A stretch of DNA of 64,000 nucleotides, taken from the NCBI GenBank assembly GCA_949358305.1, contig OX442314.1, positions 14,997,060-15,061,059 on the forward strand, given 5' to 3'. The DNA is from Strigamia acuminata (Eukaryota > Arthropoda > Chilopoda > Geophilomorpha > Linotaeniidae). The position numbers and the translations under genes are program-made. Positions 54,901-64,000 of this stretch are shown in pieces (the first letter of the stretch is position 1; every line of letters begins with the position of its first letter). The notes under the pieces are model-generated. The model was not told the origin of the DNA, ran no database searches, and saw only the letters and a program-made list of their open reading frames with translations.

Positions 54901-57900
54901 TAAGGACGGCAAAGGCGAGACTCTTTTTGACGAAAAGTTTCTGATCATGTTTAAACAACAGGCGGATGAGATTTTTGCAATTGACCGCGCTAGGAGCAAG
55001 CTTCTGGGATCAAGACATCCAAATTCTTTTCGCGGTTCTGCACGTCATCACCACCAACAGAAGCAAGACAAGCTAAAACCTTACCACGACAATTGTCCCG
55101 ATTATGACTGTCGTTGTAATAGAGGTTTTCAACCTAGAAATCAACAGCCCTTTCGTGGTCCCTGCTCCAATTAAGGACGGGACAATCTAGTTTTGATAAG
55201 TTGGGTGAGAAAATTTTGTGAATTACTATCTTTTCTCGAATCTCTGTCATCTAAAAATAATACCGGTAATATCTATCAATAATCCTTCAGGCATTCTCCT
55301 TAATCAGAAGTTAGCTACATTTTTGGCTTGAGCCCCAGCAGCTAGATCGGCCGATCTCAAATTCCTATCTTCAGATGTCATTTTCAAAGACAGTTTTTGT
55401 ATTGTTCCTCTTTTGGGGTCCAGGAAATCTTCTTTTCGAGCTCCCTTTTGCATTTCTAGATTTCACGATAGGGAATTGTGTCCAGTCGTAACTCTTCGCG
55501 AGTACTTTGATTTGAACATTTCAATCCGCAAGGATATGAGACAATTATTTATTTCGGCTTCTTTTCCTTTTGAGGCAGTCTCTTCTACTACATCCAGATG
55601 GATTAAAAGCATCTTTGGTAATGCCGATGTTGACAGCTCGATTTTTACCGCCCGGGACAGTTTTCACCTAGTAGAAATTCCACCTAGTAGTAATTTGCAG
55701 CAAGCAGAAGTGTATCCCTGAGTCATATTATCAAAGCAGCCGATTGGTCAACTGCTGAGATTTTCCAAACTTTTTATAAGAAACCTATCATTTCATTTTC
55801 AGAGGCTATGAACAGCCATATGTTAACAACATTTATTTGGAAATGTTGTATAAGTAAAGATTTTGCTAGTAATTATGAAGCAAAGTTAAAATTATACTAG
55901 GCAAATAAATGTTGTTAACAATCCCACCCTTACAGTAAACAGAATTTTTAATGTGTTTTTACCATTCAGAAAACTAGTCGACCTTAGGACCTGTCCTCAG
56001 ATGATTTTATTCCTGTAATGATTATTCATTAATTTAATAAAGTTTTGTAAACTTCAGTGTGTGTTTTTATTAGACTGGGGATTGACTCTCTTCATAGCCT
56101 TTATACACTATAGTGGCCATACCCCTGGTGTTTTTTTTTTAAAAGTACTATTTATTTATTTAAAAATTAGACAAGCCATAAGTTACTAACATTTATTTGC
56201 CGAGTATAATTTTAATTTTGCTTCATAATTACTAGTAAAATTTGTAATTATTAATTTTGAATTGAACGAGCAGGGCAAAGAAAATATCTAGTAACATGTA
56301 CGTCTAATGTTTTGCTCAGGTTTTTAAAAAAAATACTTCTTTTTTGCGGTTATGTTTGTGTATCCAGCTTACATGCTAGACATCGATGTTTGGTTGGAAA
56401 GCCGCATGACTGCAAGCATGATTGCAACGTCGTGAGATTGAGTTGAGTGGTCGAGCAAGCAATCTTGAGCTCTCTCAAACACCAAAACGTTTTTTTATGT
56501 GCGTGCATGCACTGTACTGGATTATTACAAAGTATGACGTAGCAAAAAGTTTAGACTAGTTACACGTCATGTAAATAATCAGTAGTAGTGAGGTTAGATT
56601 AGGTTAGGTTTACTCGCTGCATCTGCATTTGATAGTAGAGAAAGAGAGGGGGAGAAAGTGTGTGTGGGAGCGAGGGGAAAGAAAGTAGATCGATAAATGC
56701 TGATCTGATTTTATCCAGAGAAGCTTTACTCTAATTAAGTTGGGGTTTTTTTTTTGGCAAACTAAAGAAAAAAAATGAAAAATCCATTGGGTACTAGAAA
56801 AAAATATGTAATCACTTTGATGTAAGAAATTAATCTGCTCAAATGAATGCACAGGGAGTTGATTTAAACTGGATAAGATGGCTGATTTGCATGTTTCTAG
56901 TAAAATGTGCTGCTTTATTCATTTATTGGTTGCGGGGGAGTTTAACTTTCAATTGTGAATTTAAAGTGTTGGGTGGGAAAACGTGGAATGGTGCAAATCT
57001 TGACACTCGATGTTTGTTGCATCTCGCTCGTCAGCTCACTATTCTTCTTCGCCGAAGGAGAAAAAGAAGTCTTCTTCAATGTCCCTCATTAGTGCCACAT
57101 CCACCACAAATGGGAGAGCCAAATACACGAACAATTGTTGTAATGACCTGCAATTGCTCTGCCATTTTCTATCTCGGTTCAAAGCTTCTCAATACGCTGA
57201 ATACATTAGCGATGTTGATGAATTGAATGACATTTACACACTTGCATTCGCAACTATTTCTTTAGTTGCGTCACTGCGAAATTGGAAAGGGGCGAAAATG
57301 TTGCTACAGATGGTGCTGACGGCAGATTGAGGGTGTACGTTGCCGTCTCCACTTTCTCCTTTTCCAACTGTCTTTTCCACCTTCCCTCACTTGCGGGCTC
57401 TAATGAACCCAACGCAGTGGGCACTGGTGTTGCGGTCGCGTGCCTCCAATCCGTTGACAGGTCGTCGACGTGTCGCAAACCAATGCCATCCATCAAACCA
57501 CACGCAATTCCCTTCAAACATGGCGCATTCTGTGGTGTGCGTGCATTCAATTGATAATTGTAACAGTTGGAAATGTGTTGATGTGTGACTTATCAGAGGT
57601 CACCAACAAGTTGATTTTCATTTTATAAAGAAAATCAATTATAAACAAACTTTTGTCGATGGCCATTTTGTTGTACATTAATGAAATTCTTGTCTCAAAT
57701 AAGGGAAAAAGAAAAAAAAAACAAAGAAAAAATAAGAAAAAAATAACGAAATTGCTTTCATCTTAATAATTTTCGCCTTTCAAGGCACGCTTCTTTTTAC
57801 TAGTAAAAATCCAATTAGGTGAGGGCGAGGAAAAGACCGGATGCTCGTAATTAGGTACTTGTAAGCGGCCGCCAACCCTTTTATTTCTAGATCCAAAGCC

Positions 57901-60847
57901 TAATGAAGGGAAGCATAAAAGTTATTAGCTCAACAAAATGTGTTGTTTTATCATTCAGTGTGGTTAAAACTTCAATTAATGTTATTTATAATCTTATTTT
58001 GGTATATGATACGAAACAGAAAAACATATCACGTTGATTTTCTTTTCAAACATTTATAAAATTGTAATTGCAGTTTTTATTACGCAATATACTCTTTTTG
58101 AGCATATTTAAATGTTTAATACCATTTGTAAGTACAAAACAATCTAAAGAGATTATGACGGTTGGTATCCATTTTGTAGTCAATAAATATTATATTCCGC
58201 TGATCTTTATATATAATAAAAATTAATGATTCGTAATTATTTATTTTACGCATTTATACGTCGAAAGAGCTTGCAGTATGACAGATGGTGGCAAAGTATA
58301 TTTTTTTTAGATTTGTGATTCTCTAAGGAGTTATAAGCAGCTCATTGCTAGGTCAGCAAAAACTGAGATCTCTTTGAAGATAAATTTTGGACATCAGATC
58401 GACCCTGACGACCTAAGCTGGTCAAGAGGAGGCTTGCGGTAGTTATATAAGAATGAAGGCAAGATAAAAACATGTTGAGTTGTTGTTGCACTTGGATACA
58501 AATTACTGGATTTTCACTGCGCTACGTGAGAGAAAAACAAAGGATATACTGCACTGTGAAGTTTTAAAGAGACTTGTTCAAAAGATAAACTCATTTTCTA
58601 GATAAATGAGCAGGCTGCACTCCTTTTCTTATAATTGAGTGTTTGGCTTTGTAATTATTTTACCCGTGAAATTAGTCGGTCGGTATTATGTTTCCGATGT
58701 AAATGGTATGTGTCTTTAATTGCTTTTTAGGTTGGGATTTTTAAGATGCTTGAAATTCCTTTCACAAAACTTTTCACAATGTTCCATCTTCCATCTTTCC
58801 AGAGAAATTTTCTTCTTCATTTTCTTTTTTCGTTATTTTTTTTTATAACGTGCACTGACACTTACATCGTTTCTTTTGTAATGCGAAATGGAAGAAAAGC
58901 AATGTGAAATGACGGACTTTTATCGAAGAAAGACTGACACGGTTGCCAAAATGTTGGATGATGCCACACCTATTCTAATAAGAAGAAGAAGAAAACATTA
59001 AAGATGAGGAAACTGTGTGAGAAAAGAAGAAAATAATCGCGTAGTGGCGACACGGCAGAACAGTGGCAAAAAAGATAAACTCGCGACTTATCTGCTGACT
59101 TGGGTTTCTGCCTCAAGATTTATACGCGAGCTGGTAGCGGGGATTTGGAGACTCCATTTTGCCTTTGGAAACAGTCGGCATAAGATAAAACGCCAATGTG
59201 ACAAGAGTGCCATCTTTTAGCGCTCGCATCCCATAGCGGATTACGTCATGGCTACGAGACGCCGTCGTAAAGAAGAGGAAGAACGCCTTCGAATGCGATT
59301 CCTATTTCTCTCGCCTCTCCAACCCACCTTTTTCTTCTTTATCCTGGCGCAACTAATCTTACTTCACAGAGACACTTTCCCGACTCCTAACTCTGCTTTT
59401 AGACGAAAGTACATCTTCGGAGGGAAAAACGCGATTGGCTCCGACCCAAAATAAAAATGAAAAATTTCTGCAATTGATCGAGCGCTTTAACTCTGACTTA
59501 TTTAACATCCCTTCGAAACTCGTTATCTGTCAAAACAATCTGAGTGGATCTGATTAAAATTAGATGATCTTTCATTCTTTTAGTCTAAAATGTCTCTATT
59601 CGTAATGCGACGTGAGACGAACGACAAGAATTGACAAAAAGATGTTACTGTTTGTCCATTGCGAATTTACGAGAGTCGCAAGTCGTATATCTTGTTGATC
59701 GGCAGAGCAAGCATGTTCGATCGTCATATTGCGACGGTTACTGAGAACTATGCCATAAGCGAAAAGGGAAAGATGTAAGCAATCAAGCGTAATCCATGAG
59801 CGGTAGCGTGTGTATAAGTTGTAGGTGCGAGCAGCTGTTGAAGAATCGTAATCCCTTTCCATGTGGCTGCGTGATTATTGGCGAGAAGCTTCTTCCCTTT
59901 TTTCTTAAAAAAAGTGTACCCAGCTCTCTAGTTCGACACCTGATGGATAAAGAGGTTCTTATGGCTGTCTTAGCAAATGGGTTATTGAGTGTGCAACTTC
60001 ATTTTTAAAACTTGGCAAACTTGTGCGTTAGTGTGCGCCACCAGGAAGGAAGGAAAGAGAAGAGAAGTGAAGTGAAGTGACATGAAAAGAGGCAGGGCAG
60101 GGGGGATGGATTTGTGACGCATGTCTTGTCCAGTCAGGTTTGTCGATCGATAAACATGTGGCCGGACACTTTCCATCCGCTTCCGACACCATTTCCCGAT
60201 TGGAATCTTTGAGTCAATGAAGTGAGTTATCAGTTGCGTGTTGATGCGTGTGTATTTTTAAGAGGATGGATTTATTCGAGACAAATATTTGCCAACTAGT
60301 AACGTTTCTAAATGGTTTTGTTTAAGAGAGCGAACGAGAAGAAGAACGGAGTTATTGCCATTTTGATTTAGCCGTATCTGCATTGAGAATTATCGTGGTG
60401 CCACCTGATAAAATACGGTAAATGGGAACGAACGGTACAGTCGTCGAGGCAAATGAACAAATAACTGCCACTTTTTAGCCCGCTCAAATTCACGCAGAAA
60501 CGGAGAAAAAAGCCGAATTCAAGTGCTCGTTTAGTCGTTGTTCTAGTTGGTCTGAGTAATGGTTGCCTTATTCGAGACCTCACTCTGGCCCCATTATCTC
60601 GTTTAATGAAAGGCGTTCGCTCACCTGATCCCGGGAGGCCGATGTTGAGCACGAGGTAGAAAGCTGCCAGACGCCGTGGCAGGTGTGGGATGGCAGCCTG
60701 GATCCACGAACCATTCTCGTTTGGACTCAACATCTTCAGCACCGTCGATTCCGTCTCATCAAACGCGATTGTAGAATTTTCTTCTGCCGAATTAATTGAA
60801 TCACTTGGACACGGGGACGGAGTTGTGTCTTCTTCCCATTGCACCAT
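51721..60847 (-). CDS. SPEC3/Stum family membrane protein, three exons, 201 aa
   Basis: Exons on the minus strand are 60,847-60,625, 52,695-52,519 and 51,926-51,721 (TAA at 51,723-51,721). All phases match and the product is 201 residues. It has an acidic N-terminus (MVQWEEDTTPSPCPSD), then AIPHLPRRLAAFYLVLNIGL and PGSGTVLSGWSTLC (first hydrophobic segment with the family's PG.GT..(S/A)G..(V/T)(F/L)C pattern). This is followed by NTSVGVAQFLTIPWLLVGWF and WSIAWG (second hydrophobic segment with the VGW.WSI.WG hallmark) and a Ser/Asp/Thr-rich tail. The family includes sea urchin SPEC3, Drosophila Stum (needed for mechanosensing in proprioceptive neurons) and human STUM. The length is close to SPEC3 and far below Drosophila Stum. 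Function here is inferred from the family. The ATG has a purine at -3 and G at +4. An upstream untranslated exon is possible. Confidence 0.85.
51927..52518 (-). other. Intron 2 of SPEC3/Stum-like gene (592 nt)
   Basis: GT-AG on the minus strand. An AAG repeat (51,934-51,949) lies next to the acceptor. Nothing else was recognised. Confidence 0.8.
52519..52695 (-). CDS. SPEC3/Stum-like exon 2
   Basis: Acceptor TTGCAG, donor GTAAAA. The exon completes a Gly codon and encodes residues 76-133: TVLSGWSTLCVGKSRMPNHG, then the second hydrophobic segment ending SIAWGIILWLLA. It ends in phase 1. This exon carries the most diagnostic family motif. Confidence 0.88.
52705..52740. repeat. (AATA)n / (AAT)n simple repeat
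   Basis: AATAATAATAAATAAATAAA-type run beside the exon 2 acceptor. On the minus strand it is T-rich and may act as the polypyrimidine tract. Confidence 0.8.
53560..53695 (+). repeat. DIRS left inverted terminal repeat
   Basis: Matches the reverse complement of 56,062-56,202 with scattered differences. Shared blocks include GGCTATGAAGAGAG(C/T)CAATC and CCCCAG(A/T)CTAAT. Confidence 0.85.
53768..55174 (+). pseudogene. DIRS gag-like region, frameshifted
   Basis: Open pieces lie in different frames at 53,768-54,250, 54,240-54,446 and 54,725-55,174, with stops between. The middle part contains LAKKLAEKIEEILS. The last part has a helical segment with RRANAIHGIEGK and TLFDEKFLIMFKQQADEI, then a basic His/Gln-rich tail (HHHQQKQDKLKPY). 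That layout (helical region, then LFxxxF, then basic tail) resembles the first open frame of animal DIRS elements. The function would be nucleic-acid packaging, now inactive. Assignment rests on layout and position, not on a strict motif. Confidence 0.6.
55310..55850 (+). pseudogene. DIRS tyrosine recombinase, broken
   Basis: Readable pieces, in order, are AARSADLKFL (the segment with the first catalytic Arg), SFRAPFCISRFHDRELCPVV, LREYFDLN, LFISASFPFEAVSSTTSRWI, KSIFGNADVDSSIFTA, then in another frame LSHIIKAADWSTAEIFQTFY. These match the order CPV..L..Y, LF(V/I)S, T..RW(I/L)K, AG(I/V)D...F, then (I/L)..A(A/D)WS...F..FY of the DIRS/Ngaro/PAT recombinases. The HSTR-type catalytic block between them (55,655-55,710) is scrambled by frameshift and a stop at 55,719-55,721, and a TGA precedes the first Arg segment. 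The enzyme is dead. Confidence 0.8.
55825..55917. repeat. DIRS internal complementary region
   Basis: AACAACATTTATTTGGAAAT followed by GTTGTATAA mirrors the left end. The next 60 nt (including CTAGTAATTATGAAGCAAAG and CTAGGCAAATAAATGTTGTT) mirror the right outer end. The junction between the two parts lies at about 55,853. Confidence 0.8.
56062..56202 (-). repeat. DIRS right inverted terminal repeat
   Basis: Reverse complement of the left repeat. Shared with it (complemented) is CTATTTATTTATTTAAAAAT followed by TAGACAAG. It continues outward to about 56,247 as the right-end extension mirrored in the internal complementary region. Confidence 0.85.
59217..59456 (+). other. GC-richer segment with a CRE-like site and short open frame
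   Basis: A palindromic-type ATTACGTCAT at 59,240-59,249 lies just before ATG at 59,248. The 68-codon frame (MATRRRRKEEEERLRM, then a hydrophobic stretch, PTFFFFILAQLILLH) runs to TAA at 59,452. The basic-acidic head and single hydrophobic segment are suggestive but match no family I know. It lies antisense in the SPEC3/Stum intron 1 and may equally be an upstream regulatory island. Confidence 0.25.
60625..60847 (-). CDS. SPEC3/Stum-like exon 1 (coding)
   Basis: ATG at 60,847-60,845. The exon encodes residues 1-74 and ends in phase 1 at a GTGAGC donor (60,624 downward). The run is acidic and Ser/Thr-rich until residue 50, then AAIPHLPRRL and the first membrane segment. The frame stays open for a while upstream through an (ATA)n-like repeat, so the start could lie further 5' or the exon could begin at an acceptor AATAG just before the ATG. 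Confidence 0.8.
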
Positions 60848-62946
60848 TACTATTATTATTATTATATTTTTTTTTAGTATTGATTGGGAAAAAAATCACT
60901 TAAAAAAATAAGATTTAAAAAAAAGTGAGGGGAAGATTGAATTTGGAGCTGTTCACAGATAGAAAGTGGATTTGTAAGTGATGGAATGGAATTGTGAATT
61001 GATGGAAAGGTGTAGAAGGAAAAAGAGATCTCGTTCATTTACTCTTTCTCCTTCTACCTTTTTACCTAATGAAATTGGTAGTGGGTAATGGAATGTGTTA
61101 AAGCATTGTAATAACATATTAAACGGAAAATGGCTGGCTGCCATACGCATTTCGAGCTGCTTTTGGCAACGAATGAATAGACTGATGCGATGATGGATTA
61201 TTGCCGTGGTACGGTTATTACGACACGTGGGGGTAAATTCCCTTGAAAATATTTTTATACTTTGTTCGTCAAAACTTTAATGATATCATCAGCCTTTTTT
61301 TTTGTTATGTTACACCTTGTGAAAAAAGTTATTTTCTTGTGGTTTCACGCTTATGGCACAATGCAGTTTATCCCAAGGGCCACAATTGCAATCAAGGGGA
61401 AGTGAAGCAACCAATCAAATCACTTTAATAACAAGCTACTGTTGGATGAGAGAACACGTAGAGAAACCTGATGACTCAGAGGACTCCTGTCCTAGTTTTC
61501 TAATGGTTATTGCTGCGTATTGGTAGCAACAAGTGATTTTTTTAAATACAGGGTACAAAAATTGTTGGTGTCATTTGCTTCTGTTTTTATCTGGATTTTT
61601 TTTCAGATCGAGATTGTTATTGTAGTTATTTTAGTTGAATAGTATCAGATTACAAAAATTTCTATGTCCAACCAACTGATCCTTCATTGTGTTGCAATCA
61701 AAAGCAATCATCTTTCTTTGGTTCTGTAAGAGGATAAAAACGTTGAAAAGAAGATTTCAATGTGTATTTTATTGATCTTTTCTCTTGTAATTACGAAAGC
61801 CCTCTTCCAACTTCTCTAGTTTACAAGTACTATTTTTTTTCTTCTTCTATTATGTTTTTTTCTTTTGTTTTTCTGTTATCTAGAAACTGAGTACCCGGTA
61901 TACTGTTTTCAGCTATTGGTGCAAATTACTGGCGTTGATTGATTGATTTTTAGAAGAAAAATATTTTTTTTTTATTTCTTTTTGGATTTTGTTTGAAGCT
62001 ATTGCTTTGGCAATGAAAGAGATGAAAATTTATGTAAAGCCACCGAATCGGAAGTGGATTTTTACTTATTTATACAAACAAAACAACGAATAATTTAGCT
62101 TTATTCTGCTGTAGAATCTAATTATCGTTGAGAAACCAAATAAGTTTCAGAAGTTCAATCGATATTTATTTTTATTATAATTAAATCCTTTGCTTATATT
62201 GAACTTCTCAATTGCACAATGCAGTGAAACTGGATGAGAGGAACCGCCCCAGAGAAAAATTGGACATAAAATATAGCTACTCTCATGATGATTGGGGTAG
62301 TATTTCTGACTTTTATCGAACGCTTCGAATACATACTCGACTAAGATGTAAAAAGGTTGCAATGGACGTTGGTGGAGTTTAATTAAAATAACCGAACGGC
62401 CAATTTGTTTAATTGTATTACTATGATACATGATTGCAAGGTAATTTTTAAAATATGAATTCTGCGTGCGTTTAATGAGATAACATTAATCAGTGTATAT
62501 ATTTTGGATTTGTGATCTGTAAATAAAAGCTAGAATAGGAGATTGATCAAAGTGTCATTTGGATGCGGTTGTCAAGTTTGTGAAAGCCGCAGCATTGATT
62601 TAATAGGTCTGAAGTTTTTCATCCCCGAAAAAGATTGTTATTATAAGACAAGAAATGAAACAAATGATAGTATGAAAGGTTGAAAACTTCTGAAAATTGA
62701 AATTCTGTGGTTTTTGAAACTCCTAAATGGCTTTTAAATTGATTTTCAAATGTAGTATTTTTATTTTTTAATTTAAAAGTAAATCCAGTGATAAGATCGC
62801 ACTGGATTTATGTTTCAAAACTTTTTTTTAAAAAATATTTTTTTATAAAAAAATGAAATTAAAGAAAGGAAGTATAAATATATCCACATTCTAGTGATGT
62901 TTCGCTGTATCATCTTTTCATTTTGGAGCCAAATCACTATTTCCAC

Positions 62947-62996
62947 ACACAAAAAAAAAAAAAAAAAAAAAAGAAGAAGAAGAAAAAAAAAAGAAA
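62947..62996. repeat. Poly-A / (AAG)n tract
   Basis: About 23 A residues, then GAAGAAGAAG and another A run. Confidence 0.8.
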
Positions 62997-63144
62997 TATT
63001 CAGCTCATAAGAGAAAACAAATCGACGTGGAATTCCAAATGAGAAATATTTTTCTTATTCTAAGAGTTCAACTCTGCTTTTTTGCACACATTTTAAGGAT
63101 AAGTGTAGTGCAAACTGCAAAGTTGAAAAGCAAAAAAACACAAA

Positions 63145-63200
63145 AAAATAAAAATAAATAAATAAATAAACAAATAAAAAACATAAAAACATAAAAAGCT
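63145..63200. repeat. (AAAT)n and (ACATAAAA)n simple repeats
   Basis: AATAAATAAATAAATAAA followed by three copies of ACATAAAA-like units. Confidence 0.75.
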
Positions 63201-63623
63201 CACTCGTTGGGGAGTCATTGGAAATTCAGAGAAAAACTCCTACAACATTGAATTGGTGTTATGGGGCTTGTGCGGTGCAAACAAAAGGCCACCAAGTGAG
63301 TTGTTATCAAGGGGACGGATCGAAGTTTTGCCGTCAACTACTCGGGGGTCGATTGGCAACGTGTGGTGTTTCCCGCGTCTTTAATAGGAAGCCAGTGCAA
63401 CGCCTAATTGGAGAGATCCTGGCCCAAGAAAGGCTGAGATGCCAACATGCTAGCCGCTGGACCGGAAATTGAGCGGCGGAACAGCGTCTCTGTTAAATGT
63501 GGAATTGTAATTCTTCTCTCTTTTCCAAAAGGAAGCCCCAGTGAGAGGAAAAAAAGAGAAAACTAAAAGAAGAAAGAGAGTGTAATAGACAAAAAAAAGT
63601 GGACTAAAGTGAAAAATGGCCGA

Positions 63624-63662
63624 GTAAAGCTCGAGGGACAGAAGACTGTCCCCGTGCTTTAC
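63624..63662. repeat. 39-nt imperfect hairpin
   Basis: The arms GTAAAGC (63,624-63,630) with GCTTTAC (63,656-63,662), and GGGACA (63,635-63,640) with TGTCCC (63,647-63,652), pair perfectly. They are separated by a small internal loop and a six-base terminal loop GAAGAC. Confidence 0.6.
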
Positions 63663-64000
63663 GTTGAGAAAGGATTTACCTATAAGATTTAGGATTTAGT
63701 ATCTTAAGGGTGATGTTGTGTTCCATGCGTACTATCGAGGTTATTGTACAATAATCAGATTACAGAAAAATGTATACAGGTTTAATATTCCGAGAATGGC
63801 AATTAACACACACCTTGTTAATACTAAATATAAGTTCATTTTGTTTCCCTTTGAATACGCTCGAGAGATTTGAGGTCATTTAAGTGGCTCTCGTTTATAG
63901 CCGGTGCTGAGAAGCTTTAGGTCGTCGTGTTCATTTTGATGTTGAAAATCCTTTTCATTTGTATGAATTCTATTTGACCTGCAAGTCGTTTTCGTTGAAT

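Larger units (their letters stand above)
53550..56247 (+). mobile_element. DIRS-type tyrosine-recombinase retroelement, internally deleted, about 2.7 kb
   Basis: The ends are inverted repeats of about 135-140 nt (53,560-53,695 and 56,062-56,202). Near the right end, 55,825-55,917 is an internal complementary region. Its first part is the reverse complement of the left end (53,550-53,578) and its second part the reverse complement of the right outer end (56,184-56,246). This arrangement is characteristic of DIRS-1-like retroelements, which replicate through a circular intermediate. Decayed gag-like and tyrosine recombinase frames lie between. No reverse transcriptase or RNase H region is visible, and the length is about half that of full DIRS elements. 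It sits in intron 1 of the SPEC3/Stum-like gene, antisense to it. Confidence 0.82.
52696..60624 (-). other. Intron 1 of SPEC3/Stum-like gene (7.9 kb), hosts a DIRS element
   Basis: GT-AG intron on the minus strand. It contains the DIRS-type element (about 53,550-56,247), in the opposite orientation to the host gene. A GC-richer stretch at 57,000-57,590 and another at 59,217-59,456 have open frames that I cannot assign. Confidence 0.8.
60848..64000. other. Upstream region of SPEC3/Stum-like gene, no coding exon assigned
   Basis: It contains an ATT repeat (60,847-60,865), A-rich runs with AAG units (62,947-62,990) and an AAAT repeat (63,145-63,185). There is also a GC-richer block with open frames at about 63,205-63,480 and a hairpin at 63,624-63,662. 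The promoter and any 5' untranslated exon of the minus-strand gene would be expected here, but I cannot place them. Confidence 0.6.

Noticed and set aside
57010-57590. Overlapping open frames on both strands in the SPEC3/Stum intron
   Set aside because: GC-richer, but no recognisable protein family and no paired splice sites that fit the host gene phase.
1-64000. CRISPR arrays, prokaryotic operons, integrons
   Set aside because: Spliceosomal introns and animal gene families show a eukaryotic nuclear context. No regularly spaced direct repeats were seen.

Overview
The window is animal nuclear DNA: AT-rich, intron-dominated, with short GC-richer exons bounded by GT..AG sites, and no operons or ribosome-binding sites. 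A working-type U12 (AT-AC) intron argues against nematodes, which have largely lost the minor spliceosome. A SPEC3/Stum gene and a DIRS retroelement both suit an aquatic invertebrate, but I cannot name the species.

Two protein genes converge. Positions 1 to about 50,460 on the + strand hold the 3' part of an hnRNP L-type RNA-binding protein gene (smooth/HNRNPL/HNRNPLL family). Twelve exons with fully compatible phases give 441 residues: RRM2, a Gly/Tyr/Pro-rich linker, RRM3, RRM4 and the stop. The N-terminus and RRM1 lie upstream of the window. The second intron (3602-6094) has U12-type AT-AC signals. Positions about 51,226 to 60,847 on the - strand hold a complete three-exon gene for a 201-residue SPEC3/Stum family membrane protein. 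The 3' ends of the two genes are under 1 kb apart.

The introns carry mobile and repeated DNA. There is a palindrome-rich MITE-like element (12,282-12,625), a 601-bp hAT-type MITE with a perfect 8-bp target duplication (26,914-27,514), a lone 5S rRNA-like gene ending in a T run (about 29,119-29,231) and a hAT-like terminus (32,989). Intron 1 of the SPEC3/Stum gene holds a decayed DIRS-type tyrosine-recombinase retroelement (about 53,550-56,247). Its inverted terminal repeats and internal complementary region are still readable, its reverse transcriptase is missing and its recombinase is broken.

Both host genes keep intact reading frames despite these insertions. The items most worth a second look are the AT-AC intron, two candidate frame-breaking (poison) exons in the hnRNP L gene (24,242-24,303 and 38,248-38,275), and the DIRS structure. 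Coordinates were read by eye from splice consensus, reading phase and remembered family features. No alignment or transcript data were available.
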